This document shows positions 25,379 through 33,339 of a DNA stretch of 64,000 bases, piece after piece. Source of the stretch: Eggerthellaceae bacterium (GTDB taxonomy: Bacteria; Actinomycetota; Coriobacteriia; Coriobacteriales; Eggerthellaceae); contig JAAVZC010000004.1 of assembly GCA_022791455.1 (NCBI GenBank), forward strand, positions 1 to 64,000. The letters run 5' to 3'. Positions within the stretch are counted from its first letter, which is position 1; each line of letters opens with the position of its first letter. A program made the position numbers and the translations under genes. The notes under the pieces are model-generated. The model did not search any database, was not told the origin of the DNA, and worked only from the letters and a program-made list of their open reading frames with translations.

Positions 25379-26670
25379 TAGGACTGGCCTCCTCTCGTCT
25401 CATCAAGGGAAATAGCATGGCCGCAGTCCTTCTCGGCCAGCGCCTGACGCTCTTCGGGGGTCAGGTCGTACTTGCCGATGGACTTCTCGGGATGCTTGGC
25501 GTCCCACTTGCGGATCTTCTCGAACGGAGCGCCGCCGTCCATACGGCCGGTCAGCTTCATGCCGAAGCCGTGCACCACCAGGCAGGCAGCCACGATGGCG
25601 GTCAGGCCAACACCGATGACGGTGGGCTGCACCAGCCAGTCGCCGATGCGCAGGTCGCGCATGCGCTTGTAGAACGGGGTGTTCACCTGCACCCAGTTGT
25701 CGCAGGGATTGGCAGGGTTGGCCTCGCAGCAACCGATGCAAGGAGCACCGGCCTGGACGCACCAGCTGCGACGATTGTTCCACAGCACCACGCCGCAGTT
25801 GGACTTGGTCTGCGGACCGCGGCAGCCGAGCGGGTACAGGCAGTAGCCCTTGGCCTCTTCTTCGGAACCGAACTTGTAGACAAATTCGCCGTTCTCGAAG
25901 TGGCCGCGACGCTCGCAGTTGTCGTGGATGGTCTGGCCGAAGATGTCGTTGGGCTTGCCCTCGCCGTTCAGGCGGTCGAGCAGCAGGGTGGCATCCTTCA
26001 TGACCACAACGTCCACCAGCACGCTCATGAGCCACTCGGGGTTCGCGGGGCAGCCGGGGATGTTGACGATCGGCACGTCGGTGACGCCGACCTCGGTCAG
26101 GTACTGCTGGACACCCATGGCCTGGGCAGGGTTCGGGTGCGCGGCGCACCAGCCGCCGTTGACGGCGCAGGAGCCCAGGGCGACAACAGCGTTGGCGCTC
26201 TTGGCAGCCTCCACCAGGGCGGTGGTTCCCACTTCGCCGGCAACGCGCAGGGCGTTGCCCTCGAAGGCCTTCAGCACTGCACCCTCGTACACAAGAATGT
26301 AGTTGCCGGCGGCGATGGTCTGGGCCTTGGCCTCCTCAACGGAATGGCCGGCGGCGGCAGACAGGGTCTCCGAGTAGTTCAAGGAGATCAGATCGAGCAC
26401 GATGGTCCCCACGTCGGGGGTTTCGATCTGGGCGAACGACTCGGTGCAACCAGTGCAAGAAGCGCCTTCAATCCAGATAACCGGATAGAGGTCTCCCTGC
26501 TTGGCTCCGATTACAGATTCTTCGAGCGCCTGGGCAACGCGCGGAATGGCCATCTGCGAAAGGCCCGCGGCGGCGGCGATAGACGCGCACAGCCCCAGGA
26601 AATCGCGACGGGTCACACCGCGAGATTCCAGAATGCTGTCGAAATCTGCGATCTTGGCCTGATTTTCCAT
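25378..26670 (-). CDS. hyaA: [NiFe]-hydrogenase small subunit with Tat signal
   Basis: 430 residues, start with a near-perfect AAGGAGG 7 nt upstream. The twin-arginine signal TRRDFLGLC (R21, R22) exports the folded dimer. EGASCTGCTES binds the proximal [4Fe-4S] cluster. Further Cys in the C-terminal half (CERRGHF, CLYPLGCRGP, CVQAGAPCIGCCEANPANPC) hold the medial and distal clusters. A C-terminal TM helix (about 335-360, VIGVGLTAIVAACLVVHGFG) anchors it beside the cytochrome b, with a cytoplasmic tail of about 60 residues. First gene of hyaABC. Confidence 0.95.
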   Translation of the reverse strand: MENQAKIADFDSILESRGVTRRDFLGLCASIAAAAGLSQMAIPRVAQALEESVIGAKQGDLYPVIWIEGASCTGCTESFAQIETPDVGTIVLDLISLNYSETLSAAAGHSVEEAKAQTIAAGNYILVYEGAVLKAFEGNALRVAGEVGTTALVEAAKSANAVVALGSCAVNGGWCAAHPNPAQAMGVQQYLTEVGVTDVPIVNIPGCPANPEWLMSVLVDVVVMKDATLLLDRLNGEGKPNDIFGQTIHDNCERRGHFENGEFVYKFGSEEEAKGYCLYPLGCRGPQTKSNCGVVLWNNRRSWCVQAGAPCIGCCEANPANPCDNWVQVNTPFYKRMRDLRIGDWLVQPTVIGVGLTAIVAACLVVHGFGMKLTGRMDGGAPFEKIRKWDAKHPEKSIGKYDLTPEERQALAEKDCGHAISLDETRGGQS

Positions 26671-27002
26671 ATGTACACCTCCTTAAGGTGTCCTCGTCTC
26701 CACTTCATGCGCCGCTATTCTGACCCAAGAACTTAGAGAGAGATCATGGAAAACCTTGATTCGGGAACGGAAGCGGCGTCAATGGACGAATAATGTTACA
26801 AAGTTTTTTAGTCGTAACAAGTCGCGGATATTGTGGGCGGTGAACGGTCGTACACCCCAGATATGCAGGGGATTCTCGCGCAAGTCCTCTCTCGGGCCCG
26901 TATCAGCCGCCCAAGGGACTCACGTCGTTTCCGCCCAATTACCTTCCAGAAACACCTATAATAAAGAGTTACGTTTTAACCCGGTAGCGAGAGGAATCCC
27001 CC
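26671..27002. promoter_or_regulatory. Divergent promoter region of hyaA and pheA
   Basis: This 332-nt gene-free region between two divergent operons holds a TGTTAC-N14-GTAACA inverted repeat at 26794-26819, about 125 nt upstream of hyaA, and a TATAAT at 26957-26962 facing pheA. The dyad is a plausible operator for hydrogenase control, though it does not match the FNR/CRP consensus (TTGAT-N4-ATCAA). No other gene is seen. Confidence 0.5.
26957..26962 (+). promoter_or_regulatory. Probable -10 box of pheA
   Basis: A perfect TATAAT 40 nt before the pheA start. The -35 region is not obvious. Confidence 0.45.
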
Positions 27003-27854
27003 ATGGCCGACCAGAACAACAGCATCGCCTTCCTTGGTCCCTTCGGCACCTATACCCACGAGGCGGCGCTCTTCTTCGCGGAAAAACTGGGGATCGAGAA
27101 CCCGGATTTAGTGGCGTGCACTTCGTTCGACGAGGTGTTCGACTGCGTCGACCGGGGCCGCACCGCCTACGGCGTGGTGGGCAAGGAGAACTCGCTCGAG
27201 GGCCCGGTGACCGCCACGCTTGACAACTTCGCCTACCGCACCAACGCCGTCATTCTGGCGGAAAAGGTCATGGACATCCACCATTGCCTGGTGGTAAACC
27301 CGGAAACCAGCTGGACCGAGGTGAAGACGGTGGCCTCGCATCCGCAGGGCCTGGCGCAATGCCGCCGCTTCTTGAGCGAGAAGTACCCGAGCATCTCCAC
27401 CATCGCCGTAAGCTCCACCGCCGAGAGCGCCCGCATGGCGGCGGCCGACGCGTCTGTGGCCGGCATCGCCAATGCCTTCGCGGCAAAGCTGCACGGCGCC
27501 AAGGTGGAGTTCACCAACATCGAAGACCATATGGACAACCAAACCTGCTTCGCCCTTATCGGCCGCCCCGGCAGCGCCCCGCAACTAAGCGGCCAAGACG
27601 TCAAGACCACGCTGGCCCTGTTCCTGCAGCAAGACCGCGCCGGCTCCCTCAACATGATTTTGTCGGAGTTCGCCTACGCCAACATCAACCTCTCCATGCT
27701 GCAGTCCCGCCCCACCAAACAACAGCTGGGCCTGTACATGTTCTTCATCGAGTTCTTCGGCAGCATCAACGACATCCCGGTGCAAACCGCCCTCAACTGC
27801 CTCCGCATGAAGCTGCGAGAAGTAAAAGTATTGGGAAGTTATCCAGTTTTCTAG
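27003..27854 (+). CDS. pheA: Prephenate dehydratase
   Basis: 283 residues. Converts prephenate to phenylpyruvate in phenylalanine synthesis. The catalytic domain (about 8-185) begins IAFLGPFGTYTHEAA and includes VGKENSLEGPV and the SSTAESAR stretch; the typical TRF motif is replaced by TCF in DNQTCFALIG. The C-terminal ACT domain (about 200-280) contains GSLNMILSEFAYANINLSML and binds phenylalanine for feedback. There is no fused chorismate mutase. Ribosome-binding site GAGAGGAA 6 nt upstream. It is followed by the large hairpin at 27866, which may end the transcript. Confidence 0.95.
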   Translation: MADQNNSIAFLGPFGTYTHEAALFFAEKLGIENPDLVACTSFDEVFDCVDRGRTAYGVVGKENSLEGPVTATLDNFAYRTNAVILAEKVMDIHHCLVVNPETSWTEVKTVASHPQGLAQCRRFLSEKYPSISTIAVSSTAESARMAAADASVAGIANAFAAKLHGAKVEFTNIEDHMDNQTCFALIGRPGSAPQLSGQDVKTTLALFLQQDRAGSLNMILSEFAYANINLSMLQSRPTKQQLGLYMFFIEFFGSINDIPVQTALNCLRMKLREVKVLGSYPVF

Positions 27855-27865
27855 CGCCGAACGTA

Positions 27866-28024
27866 GCGGCCGGGCGACCGAGGGTGTTTTTCAAAACACT
27901 CTGAGCACTCTCTTATAAAGCGCCCGAAAGGGCGCCCATAAAAGCACGAAGAACGAAGCGCACGAGCCGCTAGGCGAGCAGCGAAAGTGGGTGTTTTGAA
28001 AAACGCCCTCGGTCGCCCGGCCGC
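27866..28024. repeat. Large stem-loop element B, 34-bp arms
   Basis: Arms 27866-27899 and 27991-28024 are complementary over 34 bp with a single T-G pair (GCGGCCGGGCGACCGAGGG… on the left). The 91-nt loop contains a perfect GCGCCC-gaaa-GGGCGC tetraloop hairpin (27920-27935) and the segment CGAGCCGCTAGGCGAGC. It separates pheA from mutY, whose transcripts converge. The arms are unrelated in sequence to those of the other three elements. Confidence 0.85.
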
Positions 28025-28035
28025 GGACAACTAAG

Positions 28036-28082
28036 GAGATCCTTCGACTCCGCGCTACGCGCTCCGCTCAGGATGACAACGG
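28036..28082. repeat. Dispersed palindromic repeat
   Basis: GAGATCCTTCGACTCC … inner CGCGCTACGCG … CTCAGGATGACAAC, lying between the large stem-loop B and the mutY stop codon. Confidence 0.85.
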
Positions 28083-29000
28083 TCAGGGAATGAGCATACC
28101 TTCCGCATCGCGGAAGAAGCCCTCAGTCAGGAGGTCTTGGGTGATAGAGGCCTGAAGAGCCTCATCGGCAGGTTCTACCCCTACTGCGGCCAGCTCAGAG
28201 TTCACTTTCTTCCACGCCTGCTCCGGCCGAATGCCCTCCGGATGCCCCAGCACGCAGCGCACAAGCGCCGCCCGCTTCTGCCGCCGAGAACCAACGAACG
28301 TGCTCTGCCGGGCATAAGAGGCGCTGCGCCGGGAAGGGTTCGGAAGCTCGGCCTTCAGGTAGGCACCGAAATCGAGCAGCGCGTAATTCCAATCGCGCGG
28401 GTCTTCCACGGCGGCACAGTCAGCCACCAGGGCCTCAAGCTCCTTGTCGTGCACCCCTTCCGCGTCGGGAAACAGCAGGTGCAGAAATACCGAGCGCACG
28501 TTGGTCTCCAGGTACGGGGCGGGAGTTTGATAGGCGAAGTTGCATACACCGGCGGCGGTGGCGGGGCCAATGCCGGGAAGTGCGCGCAGCTCGTCGTAGG
28601 TGCGCGGCAACTGGCCGGCGCGATCGGCAGCACACACTTCAGCCGCCCGCTTCAGCAGCAAGGCGCGCCGGTTGTAGCCAAGCCCCTGCCAAAGCTCCAA
28701 CACATCGGCATTGGCGGCAGCGGCCAGTGCGTCCAAGGTGGGAAACGTCTCCAGAAAGCGGGGCCAGTAGTTGAGCACGCGCGCCACCTGCGTCTGCTGC
28801 AACATGACTTCCGAGACGAGCACCGCATAGGGGTCGTCGATATGGCGCCAGGGAAGCTCGCGGTAATGAGCGCGGCCCGCTTCCCACACCTGGGCGGCAA
28901 ACTGCTCGCGAGAGAGGGGCAGCCCGTCCCACCGGGCGGCGGCGTCCTCCCCTGCCGCGCTTGCGTTTCGCCGAGCGGAACGTGCGCTATTCGTCGCCAA
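28083..29000 (-). CDS. mutY: MutY-like adenine glycosylase lacking the Fe-S cluster
   Basis: 305 residues from a TTG start at 29000 (GGAGG 7 nt upstream), overlapping the end of the AAA-like gene by 14 nt. The HhH-GPD glycosylase core is clear: SEVMLQQTQV with the MutY catalytic Glu (E64), and the helix-hairpin-helix LPGIGPATAAGV (141-152). Two differences from classical MutY stand out. The position of the catalytic Asp (DGNV in E. coli) reads ETNV (E165). The C-terminal Cys-X6-Cys-X2-Cys-X5-Cys cluster is entirely missing; the region reads NPSRRSASYARQ. There is no Nudix-like C-terminal domain, so the protein is about 45 residues short. Fe-S-free MutY relatives are known in some bacteria. 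Specificity for A opposite 8-oxoG is therefore likely but not certain. Confidence 0.82.
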   Translation of the reverse strand: MATNSARSARRNASAAGEDAAARWDGLPLSREQFAAQVWEAGRAHYRELPWRHIDDPYAVLVSEVMLQQTQVARVLNYWPRFLETFPTLDALAAAANADVLELWQGLGYNRRALLLKRAAEVCAADRAGQLPRTYDELRALPGIGPATAAGVCNFAYQTPAPYLETNVRSVFLHLLFPDAEGVHDKELEALVADCAAVEDPRDWNYALLDFGAYLKAELPNPSRRSASYARQSTFVGSRRQKRAALVRCVLGHPEGIRPEQAWKKVNSELAAVGVEPADEALQASITQDLLTEGFFRDAEGMLIP

Positions 29001-30465
29001 AGATATCCTCCAGCATCACCAGATCTTCGCGGAAGCTTTCGACCACGGCCTGTTCGAGCGCCTGGTATTCCTCGGACTCGAGCGGCTGGTAGGCAGCAAT
29101 CTTCTCGAAGACGTTCGCTGCGCTCACCGGCACGTACTGGCCCAGGGCCACCGCTTCGCGGTAGGCCTCTTCCACTGCCTCGGTCGCAGCCATATATATG
29201 TCGTAGCGCGGCATGTTGTTAGTAAAGCGCACCAGGTCTGCCCGATCTACGTTGCGTATAGAGGGGTGCTCGCGGGCAATCTCTGCCCAAATATCGTCGC
29301 GCTCGGCAGCGGTGGGCAGATCTATCTCGACCACCGTGAAGGGGGTGACCAGATCGATGAAGAAGGCGTCGATGGAGTTCTCGCGGCTCACCGTGGCAAT
29401 GACGGTGACGGAGGGATGCTCCACCGCACGGCGGATGAGATCCATCACATCGCGGGCGCCTCGGCCCACTGATGCGCGGATGAAGCCGCCGAAATCTTCG
29501 AAGGGCTCCTCGTAGGGGGGCTCCCACAGGTCCAGGTCCTCCAGCAGCAGAACGCCGCCCCGCTCCAGCACCGAGGTCAGCTTGGACGGGTTTGCAGCGG
29601 CAGAGCCCTGAATGGTAAGGCTCAAAACCGAAAGGCCTTGGGGGCCGTCGTCCATGCGCATGCGCACAAGCGGACGGCCGGACTCCCCTGCCACCGCCTG
29701 GGCAAAGCGCAACGCGTCCTCGCGGGCGTCAGCGCGGATGAGCAGCGCGTCCATGGCGGGCGGATTGCTCACGCCATGGCGCTTGTTAAGTTCCTCGATC
29801 AGTTCGCGATAGTCCTCGGAAGAGGTGCGACCGACCCCCATACTTATGACGCTTTCCTTGGCTTCGCGATAACCCACAAGCTTGGAAAGCGTGAGCCGTT
29901 CGGAACCGGTTGCAGGCGCACCGGAAAGAACCCCACTCGGGGCAGGACCGTCGGCCTCCGCAACCACCAAGCCTTCTTCACCCTCGTCGGAAGAGCCAAG
30001 GGCGCCCGGCAACGGGAACGCCGCCCCCATGAACCCCGACCCTTCAAAAATGGCCGTGGGCTCCGGGCCAGCGGAAAAGCCGCTCTCCATCGCCTCGGCG
30101 AATTCCTCCAGCTGGGCGCGATCGAGCCCGAGCGTCTCCAAATGGGAGAAGGCCAAATCCCGCAGCTTCTTGCCGCACTCCCCCGCTTCCACCGGGGAAA
30201 GATAGGGCTCCATCTTCTGGAAAACGTGCTCCGCCAACGTGCGATCCTCGGTCGAGCAGGCAAGGTTCCACGCCTCCCGAATGCTCTTGAGCGCCGTCTG
30301 GCTGGGCTCCCCCTCCTCGAAGCCGGCGTCGAACGCGGCCATGTACAGATGGGCGGCCATTTCCAGATGACCGTCCGTAGAAGCTTGTTTCGCCTGATGA
30401 GAAAGAAGATGGGCAGAATTATCGTCGGGAGTAGGCTGATGGTTGAACTCGTTGAGCTCCGTCAT
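28987..30465 (-). CDS. Degenerate AAA-family ATPase-like protein
   Basis: 492 residues starting at MTELN (30465), where AAGGAGG is 8 nt upstream; a longer frame only shadows the next gene. The N-terminal ~120 residues are helical and repeat-like (AAHLYMAAFDAGFEEG…). The middle is an acidic Gly/Pro-rich linker (about 130-180). The C-terminal half follows the AAA+ plan: Walker B-like GGVLLLEDLDLW, a sensor-1-like TVIATVSREN, and a C-terminal lid. The P-loop position (MDALLIRADARED) lacks GxxGxGK(S/T), so ATP hydrolysis is doubtful. No close functional name is recognised. It sits between a HAD phosphatase gene and mutY on the same strand. Confidence 0.65.
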   Translation of the reverse strand: MTELNEFNHQPTPDDNSAHLLSHQAKQASTDGHLEMAAHLYMAAFDAGFEEGEPSQTALKSIREAWNLACSTEDRTLAEHVFQKMEPYLSPVEAGECGKKLRDLAFSHLETLGLDRAQLEEFAEAMESGFSAGPEPTAIFEGSGFMGAAFPLPGALGSSDEGEEGLVVAEADGPAPSGVLSGAPATGSERLTLSKLVGYREAKESVISMGVGRTSSEDYRELIEELNKRHGVSNPPAMDALLIRADAREDALRFAQAVAGESGRPLVRMRMDDGPQGLSVLSLTIQGSAAANPSKLTSVLERGGVLLLEDLDLWEPPYEEPFEDFGGFIRASVGRGARDVMDLIRRAVEHPSVTVIATVSRENSIDAFFIDLVTPFTVVEIDLPTAAERDDIWAEIAREHPSIRNVDRADLVRFTNNMPRYDIYMAATEAVEEAYREAVALGQYVPVSAANVFEKIAAYQPLESEEYQALEQAVVESFREDLVMLEDIFGDE

Positions 30466-30488
30466 CCGCAAAACCTCCTTCGTGTGTG

Positions 30489-31331
30489 CTACTTGTCGAT
30501 GTTCCAGTCTATGATTTCCCAGCCGTCCGCTTTCGCCGTGCGCTTGAGCGGCTTGTCCGGCGTGACCGCCAAAGGCTCGCGCGCCTGGGAAAGCAGCACG
30601 CGGTCGGAATGGTGATCGCCGTAGGCCCAGTCCAGCTGCCATTTGTCGGGGCCGAACAGCTCGTCGCAGAGCTTCGTGATGGCCACCGCCTTCTCGCAGC
30701 CCTGCACCGGCGCCCCTTCCACCTTGTTGGTGTAGCAGCCGTGGGCGTCCACCTGCATGCGCGTGGAAACCTGGGCGTAAATGCAATGATCCCGCATGGC
30801 CTCGCGCACGATAGGCTCGAACGAGGCGGACACCATGATCACCGCGTGCCCCGCCTGGGAATGGCGTTCCATGGCCTCGGCCGCTTCCGGTCGCCACCGC
30901 TCCGCCACCACTTTGTGGTAGAAGTCCTGTAGAAAGGCGTCCACCTTCTGCTGCGGCTGTCCAGCGAAAGCGCTGAAAACCAATTCGCGCGCCTGGTTCT
31001 CGTTCTGCGGCAGGCGGAACTTGTAACGGCCCGCCCACAGCAGAATCCGAAACGCCGTGCGCTTCGACATAAGGCCGTGCTTGAGCAGGTAGCGCACCAG
31101 CATGACCGGCGACTCCCCCTGGATGCAGGTGCCGTCGAAGTCGAAGGCGGCCACCGAAACGATGCCCTCATCGTTCGACTTCACGGGGAACTTATACACC
31201 ACGCTGCCCTCGGGGGCCAGGTGGCTGCGACGCTCCTCCAAGACTTCAACCGGCGATGTAGGCGCCGCCGTAAAAGCGGACCCGCAGGTGCCGCCGCAAT
31301 ATGTGCAAGCTTCCGTTTCCAGAGCAGTCAC
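30489..31331 (-). CDS. HAD-IB family phosphatase with N-terminal Cys motif
   Basis: 280 residues. The HAD motif I is AAFDFDGTCIQGES (about 60-73), motif II is VIMVSASFEP (about 152-161), and motif III/IV is around WAYGDHHSDRVLL (about 230-242). The alpha-helical cap between motifs I and II is of the IB (phosphoserine phosphatase/CicA-like) type. The N-terminus has an unusual CTYCGGTCG segment (residues 9-17) that could bind metal. IB relatives hydrolyse phosphoserine or lysophospholipid head groups; the substrate here is unknown. It is 23 nt upstream of the AAA-like gene. Confidence 0.8.
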   Translation of the reverse strand: MTALETEACTYCGGTCGSAFTAAPTSPVEVLEERRSHLAPEGSVVYKFPVKSNDEGIVSVAAFDFDGTCIQGESPVMLVRYLLKHGLMSKRTAFRILLWAGRYKFRLPQNENQARELVFSAFAGQPQQKVDAFLQDFYHKVVAERWRPEAAEAMERHSQAGHAVIMVSASFEPIVREAMRDHCIYAQVSTRMQVDAHGCYTNKVEGAPVQGCEKAVAITKLCDELFGPDKWQLDWAYGDHHSDRVLLSQAREPLAVTPDKPLKRTAKADGWEIIDWNIDK

Positions 31332-31425
31332 TTCGATCCTTCAAGCCAGGGGCCAGGTTGTATTCAAGCAATAGATTTTACCATTGCCCGCAGCCCCGTG
31401 CCATAAAACCCCGACCCCTGCACGG

Positions 31426-33339
31426 CTAGTCCACAGGATCGATGCATTCCGCGAACTGGGAATTGTACAGATCGGCGTAGAAGCCCCCTTCTGCCAGCAA
31501 CGACTCATGGGTACCCTTCTCTACCACATCGCCGTGATTCATCACCAAGATGAGATCGGCGTTCTTGATGGTAGAAAGGCGGTGCGCGATGACAAAGGAG
31601 GTGCGACCAGCCATCAGGTTGTCCATAGCCTGCTGCACCTTTTCCTCGGTGTGGGTGTCAACCGAGGAGGTGGCCTCGTCAAGGATAAGCATGCGCCGGT
31701 CCGCCAGAAGCGCGCGGGCGATGGTGATCAGCTGCCGCTGTCCCTGGCTGATGTTTGTGGCGTCCTCGTTGATGGCGAAATCGTAGCCGCCCGGCAGTGT
31801 TTCGATGAAATGGTGAGCGCAGGCTCCCTTTGCAGCCGCCACCACCTCTTCGTCGGTGGCGTCCAGCCGTCCATAGCGGATGTTCTCGCGAATACTGCCG
31901 CTGAACAGCCACGTGTCCTGCAGCACCATGGCGAAGAGCTCGCGCACGTCGTCGCGTGCGCAGTCGCGAATGTCGCAGCCGCCGATAGAGATGGAGCCCC
32001 CTTGCACATCGTAGAAGCGCATGAGCAGCTTCACCATGGTGGTCTTGCCAGCGCCGGTAGGACCCACAATGGCCACCGTCTGTCCCGGCTGCACCGTGGC
32101 GGAGAAGTCCTTGATGACCGGATGCTCCGGGTCGTAGCCGAAGCGCACATGGTCGAAGTGCACGCCGCCGTCGAGCGACTCGGTGCAGGCACAACCCTCT
32201 TGGGGCGCAATCTCCGGCTCCTCCAGGAACAGGAAAATGCGCTCGCCGGCCGCCGCCATCGACTGCAGCACGTTCGCCACCTGCGCCAACTGCGTGATTG
32301 GCTGAGTGAAGTTCTTCACATACTGGATGAACGCCTGGATGTCGCCCACCGTGATGGCCCCCAGCGCCGCGAACGCCGCGCCAGACACCGCCACCGCCAC
32401 ATAGCCCAAGTTGCCGATGAAGCTCATGAGCGGCTGCATGAGGCCCGAGAGGAACTGCGACTTCCACGCGCACTCGTACAGGCGGCCGTTCGTCTGGTTG
32501 AACAGCTGCAGCGTCTCGTCCTCCTTGCCGAAGGCCTTCACCACTACATGTCCCGAGAACGTTTCCTCTACCTGGCCGTTGATGGCGCCGAGTACCTGCT
32601 GCTGCGCGAAGAAGTACTTCTGCGAGCGCTTCACGATGAGCGACACCAGCAGGATGGAGAGCGGCACCATGAGCAGCGCGATGAGGGTCATGATCCAGTT
32701 GATGGAGAGCATCATGATGAGCACGCCAATAACGGTGGTGACCGAGGTGATGAGGGTGGTCACCCCTTGGTTCAGGCTCTGCCCCAGCGTATCCACATCG
32801 TTGGTGATGCGCGACAGGGTGTCGCCGGTGGAGTTCTTGTCGAAGAAGCCGAAGGGAAGCCGGTCGATCTTCTTCGCAATGGCCTCGCGCAGGTCGTAGC
32901 AGGTCTTCTGGGAAATGTAGGTCATGAGCCAGCCCTGCACGAACGAGCAGAGGGCCGAGACGCCGTACAGCGCAAGGGCCGCCAGCAAGATGGAGCCGAT
33001 AAGGCCGTAATCGATGCCGCCGGTGCCGTTGATTTTCGCCACGGCGCCGTTGAACAAGGCGGTGGTGGCCTCGGAGAGCACCTTCGGGCCAACGATGTTG
33101 AAGATGGTGGAGCCTATGGCAAAGACCGCCACAAGGGCCAGACGCCCCTTGAAGCGCCCCATGATACCGAGGAGCTTGCGCATGGATCCCTTGAAGTCCT
33201 TCGGCTTCTCCCCCGGCCCCATGCCGCGAGGGCCGTGCGGTCGGGCAGCGGGGCGGCTGGCCGGCTTCGGCTGGTTGGCAACGGGGCCCATCTTCGCCCG
33301 CTGCTCCCGCGTTTCTTGAGATGCGCGCTTCAGAGTCAT
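31426..33339 (-). CDS. ABC exporter half-transporter (canonical nucleotide site)
   Basis: 637 residues. An N-terminal basic Pro-rich tail (~55 residues) precedes a type IV ABC exporter membrane domain with six TM segments (about 70-350) and a C-terminal ATPase (about 390-625). Walker A is GPTGAGKTTM, signature ISQGQRQ (SGGQ replaced by SQGQ), Walker B ILDEATSSVD with the catalytic Glu, and the H-loop is VIAHRLSTI. Its start overlaps the stop of the partner gene (ATGA-type, 33336-33339). With the partner's degenerate site, this forms a heterodimeric multidrug or lipid/peptide exporter. Last gene of the MarR-ABC-ABC operon. Confidence 0.93.
   Translation of the reverse strand: MTLKRASQETREQRAKMGPVANQPKPASRPAARPHGPRGMGPGEKPKDFKGSMRKLLGIMGRFKGRLALVAVFAIGSTIFNIVGPKVLSEATTALFNGAVAKINGTGGIDYGLIGSILLAALALYGVSALCSFVQGWLMTYISQKTCYDLREAIAKKIDRLPFGFFDKNSTGDTLSRITNDVDTLGQSLNQGVTTLITSVTTVIGVLIMMLSINWIMTLIALLMVPLSILLVSLIVKRSQKYFFAQQQVLGAINGQVEETFSGHVVVKAFGKEDETLQLFNQTNGRLYECAWKSQFLSGLMQPLMSFIGNLGYVAVAVSGAAFAALGAITVGDIQAFIQYVKNFTQPITQLAQVANVLQSMAAAGERIFLFLEEPEIAPQEGCACTESLDGGVHFDHVRFGYDPEHPVIKDFSATVQPGQTVAIVGPTGAGKTTMVKLLMRFYDVQGGSISIGGCDIRDCARDDVRELFAMVLQDTWLFSGSIRENIRYGRLDATDEEVVAAAKGACAHHFIETLPGGYDFAINEDATNISQGQRQLITIARALLADRRMLILDEATSSVDTHTEEKVQQAMDNLMAGRTSFVIAHRLSTIKNADLILVMNHGDVVEKGTHESLLAEGGFYADLYNSQFAECIDPVD

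Noticed and set aside
27866-28024. Possible CRISPR-like or tRNA structure in the long hairpin.
   Set aside because: There are no regularly spaced direct repeats and no cloverleaf; it is a single inverted repeat with a small internal hairpin.
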